A stretch of DNA of 64,000 nt from Dryocola sp032051265 (GCA_032051265.1 DAMBYU010000003.1:248001-312000); one strand, 5' to 3'. Positions 41,514-50,506 are shown, counted from the stretch's first letter. Notes: generated by a model from the sequence alone, not told the origin. Numbers and translations: made by a program.

Positions 41514-42284
41514 ATGACCTGCTGGCGAGAATCGGGGAAGGGTGACGCGCTGACGCTGCTGCATGGCATCAGTTCTGGGGCGGCGTCCTGGCATAAGCAG
41601 ATGAATATTTCCGGCTGTCGGGTGGTGGCCTGGGATATGCCCGGCTACGGCGAAAGCCCGGCGTTAGCGATTAAGAAGGCTGGCGCGGCTGACTACGCGG
41701 ATGCGCTGGCCGTCATGCTGGATCAAGCTGGCGTCACGCAGACCGTGCTGGTGGGTCATTCGATTGGCGCGCTGGTAGCAAGCGCGTTTGCTGCACGTTA
41801 TCCCCAGCGGGTGCGCCACCTGGTCCTTGCCGATCCTGCGCAAGGCTATGGCCAGGCGGCACCGGAACAACGTCAGCAGATCTGGCGGCAGCGCGAGCGG
41901 CAGATTTCCCTCGGAGGGAAAATTCTTGCTCAGACTCGGGCGGCAAAACTACTGCATCCGCTAGCTCGCGTTGAAGATATCGAAACCGTGGCGCAGGGGA
42001 TGCGTAGATTGCGTCCGGAAGGTTATCTGGCGGCGGCGTGGATGCTGGCGCATGACGATATTCACGGCTGGCTTAAACAGCTAAACGGTGAGTTTGAAGT
42101 GTGGTGCGGCGAGCAGGACTGCATTACGTCGCCGGAAAATTCCCAGGGCGTGGCGCTGCGCTGGGATATGCCCTACCACGGTATTCCGCTGGCGGGTCAT
42201 GCCAGCTATCTGGATAACGAACGTGAGTTTAATCAACGGCTTTTACAGGTGATGGAAGAGAGCAGGCATGAATACACAAATTGA
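41514..42284 (+). CDS. Alpha/beta-fold hydrolase
   Basis: The protein has 256 residues. The oxyanion motif LLHGISSG, nucleophile elbow VGHSIGALVAS and catalytic histidine in LAGHASYLDN are present. The size and neighbourhood (extradiol dioxygenase, SDRs) fit a meta-cleavage-product hydrolase such as BphD or HsaD, or an amide or lactone hydrolase. It overlaps the next gene by 17 bases. Confidence 0.85.
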   Translation: MTCWRESGKGDALTLLHGISSGAASWHKQMNISGCRVVAWDMPGYGESPALAIKKAGAADYADALAVMLDQAGVTQTVLVGHSIGALVASAFAARYPQRVRHLVLADPAQGYGQAAPEQRQQIWRQRERQISLGGKILAQTRAAKLLHPLARVEDIETVAQGMRRLRPEGYLAAAWMLAHDDIHGWLKQLNGEFEVWCGEQDCITSPENSQGVALRWDMPYHGIPLAGHASYLDNEREFNQRLLQVMEESRHEYTN

Positions 42285-43062
42285 AGGCCGCGTGGCCGTG
42301 GTTACCGGTGGCTCCTCCGGCATCGGATTTGAAACGCTGCGTTTGCTGCTTGACGATGGCGTTCGTGTGGCGTTTTGCGGGCGCGATGAAGACCGCCTGG
42401 CGACAGCGCTCAGCGCGCTTAAAAGCGAGTATCCCAACGCTGAGATTCTGGCGCAGCGTTGTGACGTGCTGAATGAACAGGATGTTGCGGATTTTGCCGC
42501 AGCTATTGAACAACGCTTCGGCGGCGCTGACATGCTTATCAACAACGCAGGCCAGGGCTTTGTGGCGCACTTTGCCGACACTCCTCGTCACGCCTGGCTG
42601 CACGAAGCCGAACTGAAATTGTTCGGCGTGATAAATCCGGTGCAGGCGTTTTTGCCGATGCTTGAACGTTCGGATATCGCTTCTGTCACCTGCGTGAACT
42701 CGCTGCTCGCCCTGCAACCGGAAGAGCACATGATTGCCACGTCGGCCGCTCGCGCAGCGCTACTCAACATGACGCTGACCTTATCAAAAGAGCTGATGCC
42801 AAAAGGTATCCGCGTGAACTCCATTCTGCTGGGCATGGTGGAGTCGGGGCAGTGGCGTCGACGCTATGAAGCCCGAAGCGACAAAAATCAAAGCTGGGAA
42901 CAGTGGACTGCGGAGATGGCCCGCAGGCGCGGTATTCCCATGCAGCGCCTTGGCAAGCCGCAAGAACCCGCGAAGGCGCTGGTTTTCCTGGCATCTCCGC
43001 TTGCCTCTTTTACCACCGGTGCGGCGCTGGATGTTTCCGGCGGCTTTAACCGTCACTTATAA
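42268..43062 (+). CDS. SDR-family protein with atypical active site
   Basis: The protein has 264 residues. The Rossmann motif TGGSSGIG and NNAG are normal, and LDVSGGF closes the fold. At the position of the catalytic YxxxK the sequence reads ATSAARAAL: Thr replaces Tyr and Arg replaces Lys. Similar divergent SDRs exist, and some are thought to act on different chemistry. Redox activity of the usual kind is therefore doubtful. It starts inside the hydrolase gene. Confidence 0.8.
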   Translation: MNTQIEGRVAVVTGGSSGIGFETLRLLLDDGVRVAFCGRDEDRLATALSALKSEYPNAEILAQRCDVLNEQDVADFAAAIEQRFGGADMLINNAGQGFVAHFADTPRHAWLHEAELKLFGVINPVQAFLPMLERSDIASVTCVNSLLALQPEEHMIATSAARAALLNMTLTLSKELMPKGIRVNSILLGMVESGQWRRRYEARSDKNQSWEQWTAEMARRRGIPMQRLGKPQEPAKALVFLASPLASFTTGAALDVSGGFNRHL

Positions 43063-43074
43063 CGCGGGGGGCAG

Positions 43075-43857
43075 ATGAAAAAGATCATGTTGATTGGCTA
43101 CGGCGCAATGGCTCAGGCGGTGCTCGAACGGCTGCCGGAAGGCGTAACACCGGGCTGGATAGTGGCTCGTGAATCGCATCATGCGGCAATTCAGGCACGC
43201 TTTGGTGACCGCGTTGTCGCCCTTGTTTCACCGCAGGCGTGTAAGGAGAAGCCGGATCTGGTACTGGAGTGCGCAAGCCAGCAGGCCGTCGAACAGTACG
43301 GTGTGGAAATCCTTAAACGCGGCTGGACGCTGGCGATTGTCTCCGTCGGCGCGCTGGCAAATGCCGAACTGGAAGCCGCTTTGAACCAGGCCAAAAAACA
43401 GGGCGGCGGCAAACTTGTGCTGTTGTCCGGTGCGGTAGCCGGGCTGGATGGCCTGGCGGCTGCGCGAGAAGGTGGTCTGAAAACAGTGACTTATCAGGCA
43501 CGTAAAAGCCCGGCTAGCTGGCGCGGGAGCTACGCCGAGCGGCTGGTCGATTTAGACAACGTGGCGCAGAAGCAAATTTTCTTCGAAGGCAGCGCCCGCG
43601 AGGCGGCCCGGCTGTTCCCGGCGAACGCCAACGTGGCGGCGACAATCGCCCTGGGCGGCGTGGGCATGGATGATACCCGCGTGCAGCTGATGGTCGATCC
43701 TGCCACACGCCGCAATACGCACCGGCTGCACGTCTGCGGGCTGTTTGGCGAGTTCCAGCTTGAGCTAAACGGCCTGCCGCTGAGCACAAATCCAAAGACT
43801 TCCACGCTCGCGGCGTTAAGCGCGGTGCGTGCCTGTCGCCAGTTGGCCGAAGAGTAA
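43075..43857 (+). CDS. L-aspartate dehydrogenase (NadX)-like protein
   Basis: The protein has 260 residues. The N-terminal NAD-binding fold has LIGYGAMAQAVLERL; the C-terminal domain has NVAATIALGGVGMDDTRVQL and RNTHRLHVCGLFGEF, which includes the conserved NxH of aspartate dehydrogenases. Family members oxidatively deaminate aspartate or related amino acids. In this operon it suggests that a nitrogen-containing intermediate or an imine is handled. It is not linked to NAD synthesis genes here. Confidence 0.82.
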   Translation: MKKIMLIGYGAMAQAVLERLPEGVTPGWIVARESHHAAIQARFGDRVVALVSPQACKEKPDLVLECASQQAVEQYGVEILKRGWTLAIVSVGALANAELEAALNQAKKQGGGKLVLLSGAVAGLDGLAAAREGGLKTVTYQARKSPASWRGSYAERLVDLDNVAQKQIFFEGSAREAARLFPANANVAATIALGGVGMDDTRVQLMVDPATRRNTHRLHVCGLFGEFQLELNGLPLSTNPKTSTLAALSAVRACRQLAEE

Positions 43858-43866
43858 GGGGACCCT

Positions 43867-45336
43867 ATGGAAAAGCTGAATATTTTTATCGGCGGCGAAT
43901 GGCGGCAGGGCGGCGGCGAGCTGATGCACAGCCACTTCCCGGCGGACGGCTCGCTGAATGCGACGCTACATGCTGCGAGCCTGGAAGATGTGAATCTCGC
44001 GGTCGAGCGTGCCGAACAGGCCTGGCGCGATCCGTCCTGGCGTGACCTTTTACCCCATCAACGCGCCACGATTTTGCGCCGCGTGGGCGATCTGATTCAG
44101 TGCCGTCTTGAGCGTCTGGCCGAACAGCAAACGCTGGACAATGGCAAACCGCTGGCGGAGGCGAGGGGGCTGGTGGCGAGCGCGGCGGCAACGGCACATT
44201 ACTATGCTTCTGCCTGCGAGCTTCAGGAAGGCGAGCTGCCCACCGCCCGCCACAGCGATATTATGACCTTAAGTCGTTATCAGCCGCTGGGCGTGGTCGC
44301 CGCGATTACGCCATGGAATTCGCCGATAGCCAGCGAAATGCAAAAAATCGCGCCTGCGCTGGCCGCCGGTAACGCCGTCATCCTTAAACCTGCGGAGGCC
44401 ACGCCGCTGATGGCGCTGGCGCTGGCAAGTTTGTTTGAGGAAGCAGGGCTGCCCGCAGGTTTGCTGAGCGTGCTGCCGGGCGAAGGCCCGATCGTTGGCG
44501 ACGCGCTGGCCCGCCATCCTTTAGTACGCAAAATCTCGTTTACCGGGGGAACCCGCACGGGCCGCCATCTGGCGCATGTCGCGGCAGATAAGCTGATCCC
44601 TGTATCGCTGGAGCTGGGGGGGAAATCTCCGACTATCGTGCTGGAGGATGCTGACATCGAGCAGGCGGCACGTGGCATTTGCTACGGCATATTTAGTTCA
44701 GGCGGGCAGGCGTGCATCGCCGGGTCGCGATTGTTTATCCACCGTAGCGTTTACCAGCCGTTGATGACCCGCCTGCTTGAGCTAACCCGTGGCCTGCGTC
44801 TGGGGCATCCATTACAACAAGACACGCATATCGGCCCGCTTATCTCAGCCGCTCACCGCGAGCAGGTGATGCGCTACGTCGCACTGGCGCAGGATGAGGG
44901 CGGCCAGGTGCTTTGCGGCGGCGAAATTCCTGCCGATCCCGCCTTTGCCGAAGGTTACTGGTTCCAGCCCACCATTATTGAAGGCTTAACCAATCAGGCT
45001 CGCGTCTGCCAGGAAGAGATCTTCGGCCCGGTGCTGGTGGCGATGGCTTTCGACGATGAGCAGCAGCTTATTCATCAGGCGAACGATTCTGTTTACGGGC
45101 TGGCAGCCGGGCTGTGGACGCGCGATACCGTCCGGGCCCTGCGCCTGGCCGACAGGCTGGAAGCCGGCACGGTGTGGATTAATACCTATAAAGTCTTCTC
45201 TATTTCGACGCCTTTCGGCGGATTTAAAGCAAGCGGCCTGGGTCGTGAAAAGGGGATTCAGGGACTGAAAGCCTGGATGCAGCAAAAAAGCATATACCTG
45301 GCGACCGGGTCGTCCGTAAGCCGCTGGTGCGACTAA
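43867..45336 (+). CDS. NAD(P)-dependent aldehyde dehydrogenase
   Basis: This 489-residue member of the ALDH superfamily carries AAITPWNSPI (catalytic asparagine), FTGGTRTGRHLA (cofactor), SLELGGKSP (general-base glutamate) and SSGGQACIAGSR (nucleophilic cysteine). It oxidises an aldehyde, possibly the product of the ThDP-dependent lyase or decarboxylase encoded directly downstream, to the acid. Confidence 0.92.
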   Translation: MEKLNIFIGGEWRQGGGELMHSHFPADGSLNATLHAASLEDVNLAVERAEQAWRDPSWRDLLPHQRATILRRVGDLIQCRLERLAEQQTLDNGKPLAEARGLVASAAATAHYYASACELQEGELPTARHSDIMTLSRYQPLGVVAAITPWNSPIASEMQKIAPALAAGNAVILKPAEATPLMALALASLFEEAGLPAGLLSVLPGEGPIVGDALARHPLVRKISFTGGTRTGRHLAHVAADKLIPVSLELGGKSPTIVLEDADIEQAARGICYGIFSSGGQACIAGSRLFIHRSVYQPLMTRLLELTRGLRLGHPLQQDTHIGPLISAAHREQVMRYVALAQDEGGQVLCGGEIPADPAFAEGYWFQPTIIEGLTNQARVCQEEIFGPVLVAMAFDDEQQLIHQANDSVYGLAAGLWTRDTVRALRLADRLEAGTVWINTYKVFSISTPFGGFKASGLGREKGIQGLKAWMQQKSIYLATGSSVSRWCD

Positions 45337-45352
45337 TAACTTTTAAGGGCTG

Positions 45353-46987
45353 ATGATGAGCGAAATGATTACCGTGGGCGATGCGATCGCCCGCACGCTG
45401 GAAAGCTATGGCGTGGACACCTTGTTTGGCGTGATCTCTATTCACAATTTACCGATTGCGGATGCGGTGGGGCAGCGGGGCAAGATGCGCTTCGTGCCGT
45501 CACGCGGCGAGGCCGGGGCTGTGACCATGGCGGATGCGCACGGACGCTTCTCCGGGCTGGGTGTAGCCTTGACCAGCACCGGCGCGGGAGCGGGCAATGC
45601 CGTTGGCGCGCTGGTTGAAGCGATGAATGCCGGTACGCCTTTGCTGCATTTAACCGGTCAGGTTGAGAAAGCCTGGCTGGATGCGGATACCGGGTTTATT
45701 CATGAAACTCGCGATCAGTTAGGCTTCCTGCGCGCCAGCTCGCGCCGTGCGTATCGCGTGAACAGCCCGAATCAGGCTATCGCCATTCTGCACCGTGCGA
45801 TTCAGGAGGCGCAAACGCCGCCTTGTGGGCCGGTTTCCGTCGAGATCCCGATTGATATCCAGAGCGCGAAGATCCCGCTTTCGCTGGTGACCGCGCCTGT
45901 TGCACCCCCGGCAAGTAAAATGCCCGATATTGAAACGCTCTGGCAGCAGTTGCAGCAGGCCCGGCGTCCGCTGCTGTGGATCGGCGGCGGGGCATTACGC
46001 TGTCAGAACGCGGTCAAACGCCTTGCGGACGCGGGAGTAACGGTCATTTCCAGCACCCACGGGCGCGGTATTTTACCGGACAGCCATCCGCGCAGCCTGC
46101 GCGCCTTCCACAATTCTCCTTCCATTGAGGCGCTGCTGGAGCAGTGTGATTTGACGCTGGTGGCGGGATCGCGTTTACGCAGCAATGAAACGCGTTCATG
46201 GACGCTGACATTGCCGCAGCCGCGCCTGCAGATTGATATCGACCCGGCGGCGGCAAGCCGTAACTATGTGATGGACGCCATGTACACCGGGGACTGCGAT
46301 CGCATCCTGACGGCGCTGGCCGACAGGATCGTAGGTAAACCCTGGGCTGATACCGCCTGGGATACAGATATAGCGACGGGAGTTAAACAGGCAGAAGCCG
46401 CATTACGTGAGCAGTGCGGCGTTTACGCGGAGCTAAATGATGCTATTGAAAACGCCCTGCCGCAGGACGGCATTCTGGTTCGTGATATCACCGTATCCGG
46501 TAGCCTGTGGGGCAGCCGCCTGTTCCGGGCAACTAACCCGCTCGGCAATATTCACTCTCTGGCTGGCGCCATTGGGATGGGGTTGCCGATGGCGATTGGT
46601 ACCGCGCTTGCCAGGCCGGATAAAAAAGTTATCGGCCTGGTCGGAGACGGCGGCCTGTCGCTGAACTTAGGCGAACTGGCGACCCTTGCCCAGGAGCGGG
46701 CCAACGTTACGCTGCTGGTGATGAATGACGGCGGCTACGGCGTGATGCGAGGCATTCAGGATAAATACTTTGGCGGCCGTCAGTATTACAACGAACTGCA
46801 TACGCCGGATTTTACCGCGCTGGCGCAGGCGATGGGGTTACAGGCCTGGACAATCTCATCTGCGGATCGTTTTAATGCGGTCATGGCTGAGGCGATTGCC
46901 ATGCCGGGACCTTCGGTCGTGGAAGTGCGCATGAAGGGGATTGGAGAGCTGAAGTTTGCCGGGCCGCCGCAGAAGACGCTTTATTGA
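45353..46987 (+). CDS. ThDP-dependent enzyme (acetolactate synthase/benzoylformate decarboxylase family)
   Basis: The protein has 544 residues in three domains. The N-terminal Pyr domain carries the activating glutamate in PSRGEAGAVTMADAHGR. The central domain has LWIGGGALR, and the C-terminal PP domain has GDGGLSLNLGEL ... NDGGYG (the GDG-Nx2 ThDP/Mg motif). It is likely to decarboxylate a 2-oxo acid or cleave a C-C bond. Coupled with the preceding aldehyde dehydrogenase, this fits conversion of an arylglyoxylate to an aldehyde and then to an acid. Start at the first of two tandem ATGs (45353/45356). Last gene of the operon. Confidence 0.88.
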   Translation: MMSEMITVGDAIARTLESYGVDTLFGVISIHNLPIADAVGQRGKMRFVPSRGEAGAVTMADAHGRFSGLGVALTSTGAGAGNAVGALVEAMNAGTPLLHLTGQVEKAWLDADTGFIHETRDQLGFLRASSRRAYRVNSPNQAIAILHRAIQEAQTPPCGPVSVEIPIDIQSAKIPLSLVTAPVAPPASKMPDIETLWQQLQQARRPLLWIGGGALRCQNAVKRLADAGVTVISSTHGRGILPDSHPRSLRAFHNSPSIEALLEQCDLTLVAGSRLRSNETRSWTLTLPQPRLQIDIDPAAASRNYVMDAMYTGDCDRILTALADRIVGKPWADTAWDTDIATGVKQAEAALREQCGVYAELNDAIENALPQDGILVRDITVSGSLWGSRLFRATNPLGNIHSLAGAIGMGLPMAIGTALARPDKKVIGLVGDGGLSLNLGELATLAQERANVTLLVMNDGGYGVMRGIQDKYFGGRQYYNELHTPDFTALAQAMGLQAWTISSADRFNAVMAEAIAMPGPSVVEVRMKGIGELKFAGPPQKTLY

Positions 46988-46990
46988 TGG

Positions 46991-47016
46991 TTACCCTCTC
47001 CTTAAGGAGAGGGTAA
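46991..47016. terminator. Bidirectional terminator between the catabolic operon and loiP
   Basis: TTACCCTCTCC pairs with GGAGAGGGTAA around a four-base loop. It sits between the converging stops of the ThDP enzyme and loiP. T tracts are short on both sides. Confidence 0.75.
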
Positions 47017-47022
47017 AGCCGA

Positions 47023-47781
47023 TTATTTAAGTCCGTCTGTCGCCATGCGATCGCGAATGTGCTGCGCGCGTTCGGCAGATGCAGGGTGGTCGTCAAGCAT
47101 TGAGCTCTGGCGGCCCTCTTCCTGTTTGGCCAGCTTCTCAAAGCTTGTCGCCAGGCCAATTGGGTTAATGCCGCGTTTTTTCAGCAGGTCGTAGGAGTAA
47201 TCATCGGCTTCAGATTCCTGACGCTGGGAGAACTGCGCGTTCACCAGCTTTTCACCTAAATCTCCCAGCTGCGACTGCGACAGGCTGCCAATCATGCCGC
47301 CAGCAGATGCCGCCGCCACGCGAGCTGCGTTAGTACCGAGCGCGACCTGCATCCCTTTTTTCACGTGACCGAGCGCGACGTGGCCCATTTCGTGGCCGAT
47401 AACCGCTTCGACTTCGTTATCGTTCATCATATCCATCAGGCCGCTGTAAACGCGGATACAGCCGTTCGCCATGGCGAAGGCGTTAACGTCTTTAGTAACG
47501 TAAATCTTATAGTTCACCGGCATGCCGTTGATGTTGTCGCCCAGCGCGCTGGAGATTTTTGTCAGGCGTTTCGCGTAGTCGCTGCCCGCCGGGGCGATCG
47601 TCGCTTTGCTGTCCAGTTCCGCACAGGATTTATCGCTTAACTCTTTTACCTGCGCATCGCTGAGCGTGTAGGCCTGAAAGGCTTCGGCGCCGGAGGTCAA
47701 TAAACCGTTGGAGTCCATGTTCTGACAGCCGCTCAGCGCGGTGGCGAGCGTCAGGCTTAGCAAAATAGGGCGCATCTTCAT
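47023..47781 (-). CDS. loiP: Outer-membrane metalloprotease LoiP (YggG), M48 family
   Basis: The 252-residue lipoprotein has lipobox LSGCQ after a short signal peptide. The zinc motif VIGHEMGHVALGH (HExxH) is followed by the distal glutamate in QESEADDYSYDLL. In E. coli LoiP cleaves Phe-Phe sites and is linked to low-osmolarity stress. The length equals E. coli. It marks the right boundary where the backbone resumes after the catabolic island. Confidence 0.96.
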   Translation of the reverse strand: MKMRPILLSLTLATALSGCQNMDSNGLLTSGAEAFQAYTLSDAQVKELSDKSCAELDSKATIAPAGSDYAKRLTKISSALGDNINGMPVNYKIYVTKDVNAFAMANGCIRVYSGLMDMMNDNEVEAVIGHEMGHVALGHVKKGMQVALGTNAARVAAASAGGMIGSLSQSQLGDLGEKLVNAQFSQRQESEADDYSYDLLKKRGINPIGLATSFEKLAKQEEGRQSSMLDDHPASAERAQHIRDRMATDGLK

Positions 47782-48062
47782 GGCCAGTCTTCCTTTATTA
47801 GTTTCTTGGGCCCAGGGGCAAACCCAACGCCTGAGTTGGCGGTGGAGAAATCACAGTATAAAGAAGAAAATTAACCGAGCGCAGCCGCTTGCGCAACATG
47901 CGAGCATTTCCCGGAGATTTCTTACCGGGACAAAAGGATGCTCCATGTACATGACCCACGGCTTGCGGTACATTGTTGGCACTTTTCGGGCGTAGCCCAT
48001 AACGCTTAGTAGTCAAGTCGTAAAACAAGGCGTGACCTTCAACCATCCGATCTGGAGTGAAA

Positions 48063-50054
48063 ATGTCCTCTCGTAAAGAGCTTGCCAATGCTATTCGTGC
48101 GCTCAGCATGGACGCAGTTCAAAAAGCTAAATCCGGTCACCCGGGTGCCCCTATGGGGATGGCCGACATTGCCGAAGTCCTGTGGCGTGATTTCCTGAAC
48201 CATAACCCGCAGAACCCGGCCTGGGCTGACCGCGACCGTTTCGTCCTTTCCAACGGCCACGGCTCCATGCTGATCTACAGCCTGCTGCACCTCAGCGGTT
48301 ACGATCTGCCGATTGAAGAGCTGAAAAACTTCCGTCAGCTGCATTCCAAAACGCCGGGCCACCCGGAAGTGGGCTACACCGTCGGCGTTGAAACCACCAC
48401 CGGTCCGCTGGGACAGGGCGTGGCGAACGCGGTAGGCATGGCGATTGCTGAACGTACTATGGCGGCGCAGTTCAACCGTGCAGGTCATGACATTGTCGAC
48501 CACTTCACCTACGTATTTATGGGTGACGGCTGCATGATGGAAGGCATCTCTCACGAAGTCTGCTCGCTTGCCGGTACCCTGAAGCTGGGTAAACTGGTAG
48601 CGTTCTACGACGACAACGGCATCTCCATCGACGGCCACGTTGAAGGCTGGTTCACCGACGATACCGCAAAACGCTTTGAAGCCTACGGCTGGCATGTAGT
48701 GCGCGGCGTGGACGGCCACGATGCGGACGCCATCAAACGCGCTGTTGAAGAGGCCAAAGCGGTTAGCGACAAACCTTCTCTGCTGATGTGCAAAACCATC
48801 ATCGGTTTCGGTTCGCCAAACAAAGCGGGTACGCACGATTCCCACGGCGCTCCTCTGGGCGATGCAGAAATCGCACTGACCCGTGAGCAGCTGGGCTGGA
48901 AACACGCGCCGTTTGAAATCCCGCAGGATATCTACGCTCAGTGGGATGCGCGCGAAGCAGGCCAGGCGAAAGAAGCGTCCTGGAACGAGAAGTTTGCCGC
49001 TTACGCTAAAGCATTCCCGGAGCAGGCTGCAGAGTTTACCCGTCGTATGAAAGGCGACATGCCGGCTGAGTTTGCTGCCAAAGCGCAGGAATTCATCGCC
49101 AGTCTGCAGGCTAACCCGGCGAAAATCGCCAGCCGTAAAGCCTCCCAGAACGCTATCGAAGCTTTCGGGCATCTGCTGCCGGAATTCCTGGGCGGCTCCG
49201 CTGACCTGGCGCCGTCGAACCTGACCATCTGGTCTGGCTCTAAAGCTATCAATGAAGACAAAGCCGGTAACTACATCCACTACGGTGTACGTGAATTCGG
49301 TATGACGGCGATTGCTAACGGTATCGCGCTGCACGGCGGCTTCCTGCCGTACACCTCCACCTTCCTGATGTTCGTGGAATATGCCCGTAACGCGGTGCGT
49401 ATGGCGGCGCTGATGAAGCAACGTCAGGTGATGGTTTACACCCACGACTCCATCGGTCTGGGCGAAGATGGCCCGACTCACCAGCCGGTAGAGCAGCTTG
49501 CTGCCCTGCGCGTAACGCCAAACATGAGCACATGGCGTCCGTGTGACCAGGTTGAATCTGCGGTGGCGTGGAAATATGCGGTAGAGCGTCACGACGGCCC
49601 GACAGCGCTGATCTTCTCCCGTCAGAACCTGGCGCAGCAGGATCGTACCGGGCAGCAGCTGGCCGATATCGCCCGCGGCGCGTACATCCTGAAAGATTGT
49701 GCAGGCCAGCCTGAGCTGATCCTGATCGCCACCGGTTCCGAAGTTGAGCTGGCCGTTGCGGCCTGGGATCAACTCTCTGCCGAAGGCATCAAAGCGCGCG
49801 TGGTTTCCATGCCGTCTACCGATGCGTTCGACAAGCAGGATGCGGCTTACCGTGAAGCCGTTCTGCCAAAAGCGGTTGCGGCACGTGTTGCCATCGAAGC
49901 CAGCATCGCTGACTACTGGTACAAATATGTCGGCCTGAACGGCGCGGTTGTAGGCATGACCACCTTCGGCGAGTCTGCTCCGGCAGAGCTTCTGTTCGAA
50001 GAGTTTGGCTTCACCGTTGAAAACGTAGTGAAACAGGCTAAAGCCGTACTGTAA
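48063..50054 (+). CDS. tktA: Transketolase A
   Basis: TktA is the ThDP- and Mg-dependent transketolase of the pentose phosphate pathway. It transfers two-carbon units between ketoses and aldoses. The 663 residues equal E. coli TktA. KAKSGHPGAPMGMAD, FMGDGCMMEGISHEV and TTFGESAPAELLFEEFGFT are intact. The ATG at 48063 is preceded by CTGGAG; a GTG two codons upstream was rejected. It is divergent from loiP across 281 bases with no gene. Confidence 0.98.
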   Translation: MSSRKELANAIRALSMDAVQKAKSGHPGAPMGMADIAEVLWRDFLNHNPQNPAWADRDRFVLSNGHGSMLIYSLLHLSGYDLPIEELKNFRQLHSKTPGHPEVGYTVGVETTTGPLGQGVANAVGMAIAERTMAAQFNRAGHDIVDHFTYVFMGDGCMMEGISHEVCSLAGTLKLGKLVAFYDDNGISIDGHVEGWFTDDTAKRFEAYGWHVVRGVDGHDADAIKRAVEEAKAVSDKPSLLMCKTIIGFGSPNKAGTHDSHGAPLGDAEIALTREQLGWKHAPFEIPQDIYAQWDAREAGQAKEASWNEKFAAYAKAFPEQAAEFTRRMKGDMPAEFAAKAQEFIASLQANPAKIASRKASQNAIEAFGHLLPEFLGGSADLAPSNLTIWSGSKAINEDKAGNYIHYGVREFGMTAIANGIALHGGFLPYTSTFLMFVEYARNAVRMAALMKQRQVMVYTHDSIGLGEDGPTHQPVEQLAALRVTPNMSTWRPCDQVESAVAWKYAVERHDGPTALIFSRQNLAQQDRTGQQLADIARGAYILKDCAGQPELILIATGSEVELAVAAWDQLSAEGIKARVVSMPSTDAFDKQDAAYREAVLPKAVAARVAIEASIADYWYKYVGLNGAVVGMTTFGESAPAELLFEEFGFTVENVVKQAKAVL

Positions 50055-50250
50055 TCTGTTAGCTGTAAACGGGTCGCTCAGGCGGCCCGTCAGATCGATA
50101 ACAAACAGCCGAAAAGCGTGGTTTTCGGCTGTTTGGGTAAACCAGCGGACATAATCCTTTATTTTAAAAGTATCGCGAAAGCGACTTTTAACGCTGGAGG
50201 ACTTTGTCAGCCGTATCACGGGTCGCTCAGGCGGCCCGTTTTTTTTGCTC
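50055..50250 (+). terminator. Complex hairpin array with two copies of the same terminator stem after tktA
   Basis: Four stem-loops follow the stop. The first (50069-50090) and the last (50218-50239) are the same 22-base sequence, with arms ACGGG and CCCGT; only the last is followed by a long T run, at about 50239-50246. Between them are a 13-bp hairpin with arms AAACAGCCGAAAA and TTTTCGGCTGTTT, and a shorter one with arms around a GAAA loop near 50170. The last hairpin is the effective terminator. Confidence 0.7.
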
Positions 50251-50506
50251 ATTATTCATCCCCGTCTCCCTATCCGTTTCATTTATTCCATTAAAAATGT
50301 GACCTGTGTCAGAAGAACGGCTGCCTGTACCGCGCCGACGTTCCTTTTATTCCACGTTTGGCTTAACATAGCTGAAGCGTTTCAGTCGATTAAGTGTTCG
50401 ACAATTAAGCAAACATTCGCAGTTTCATGAGTGCGAGGATTCCCCTCAGGCTGTTGCTGGATTACTCTGTCAGCCACTTAGTTTCAGGGATTCTGGCAGG
50501 AGAGAT
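50251..50506 (+). promoter_or_regulatory. epd promoter region with CRP-like and Cra (FruR) sites
   Basis: A CRP-like site, TGTGACCTGTGTCAGA, lies at 50298-50313. GCTGAAGCGTTTCAGT at 50371-50386 matches the Cra consensus. The E. coli epd-pgk-fbaA operon is known to be controlled by both proteins, which supports the calls. E. coli genes normally found between tktA and epd are missing from this interval. Confidence 0.7.
50371..50386. promoter_or_regulatory. Cra (FruR) binding site
   Basis: GCTGAAGCGTTTCAGT is an almost perfect palindrome of the Cra type (TGAA-CG-TTCA core), about 120 bases before the epd start. Confidence 0.75.

Noticed and set aside
48039..50252. Very long open frame of 737 codons antisense to tktA
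   Set aside because: It is the mirror of strongly biased tktA codons; the translated product has no recognisable domain and would cross the tktA terminators.
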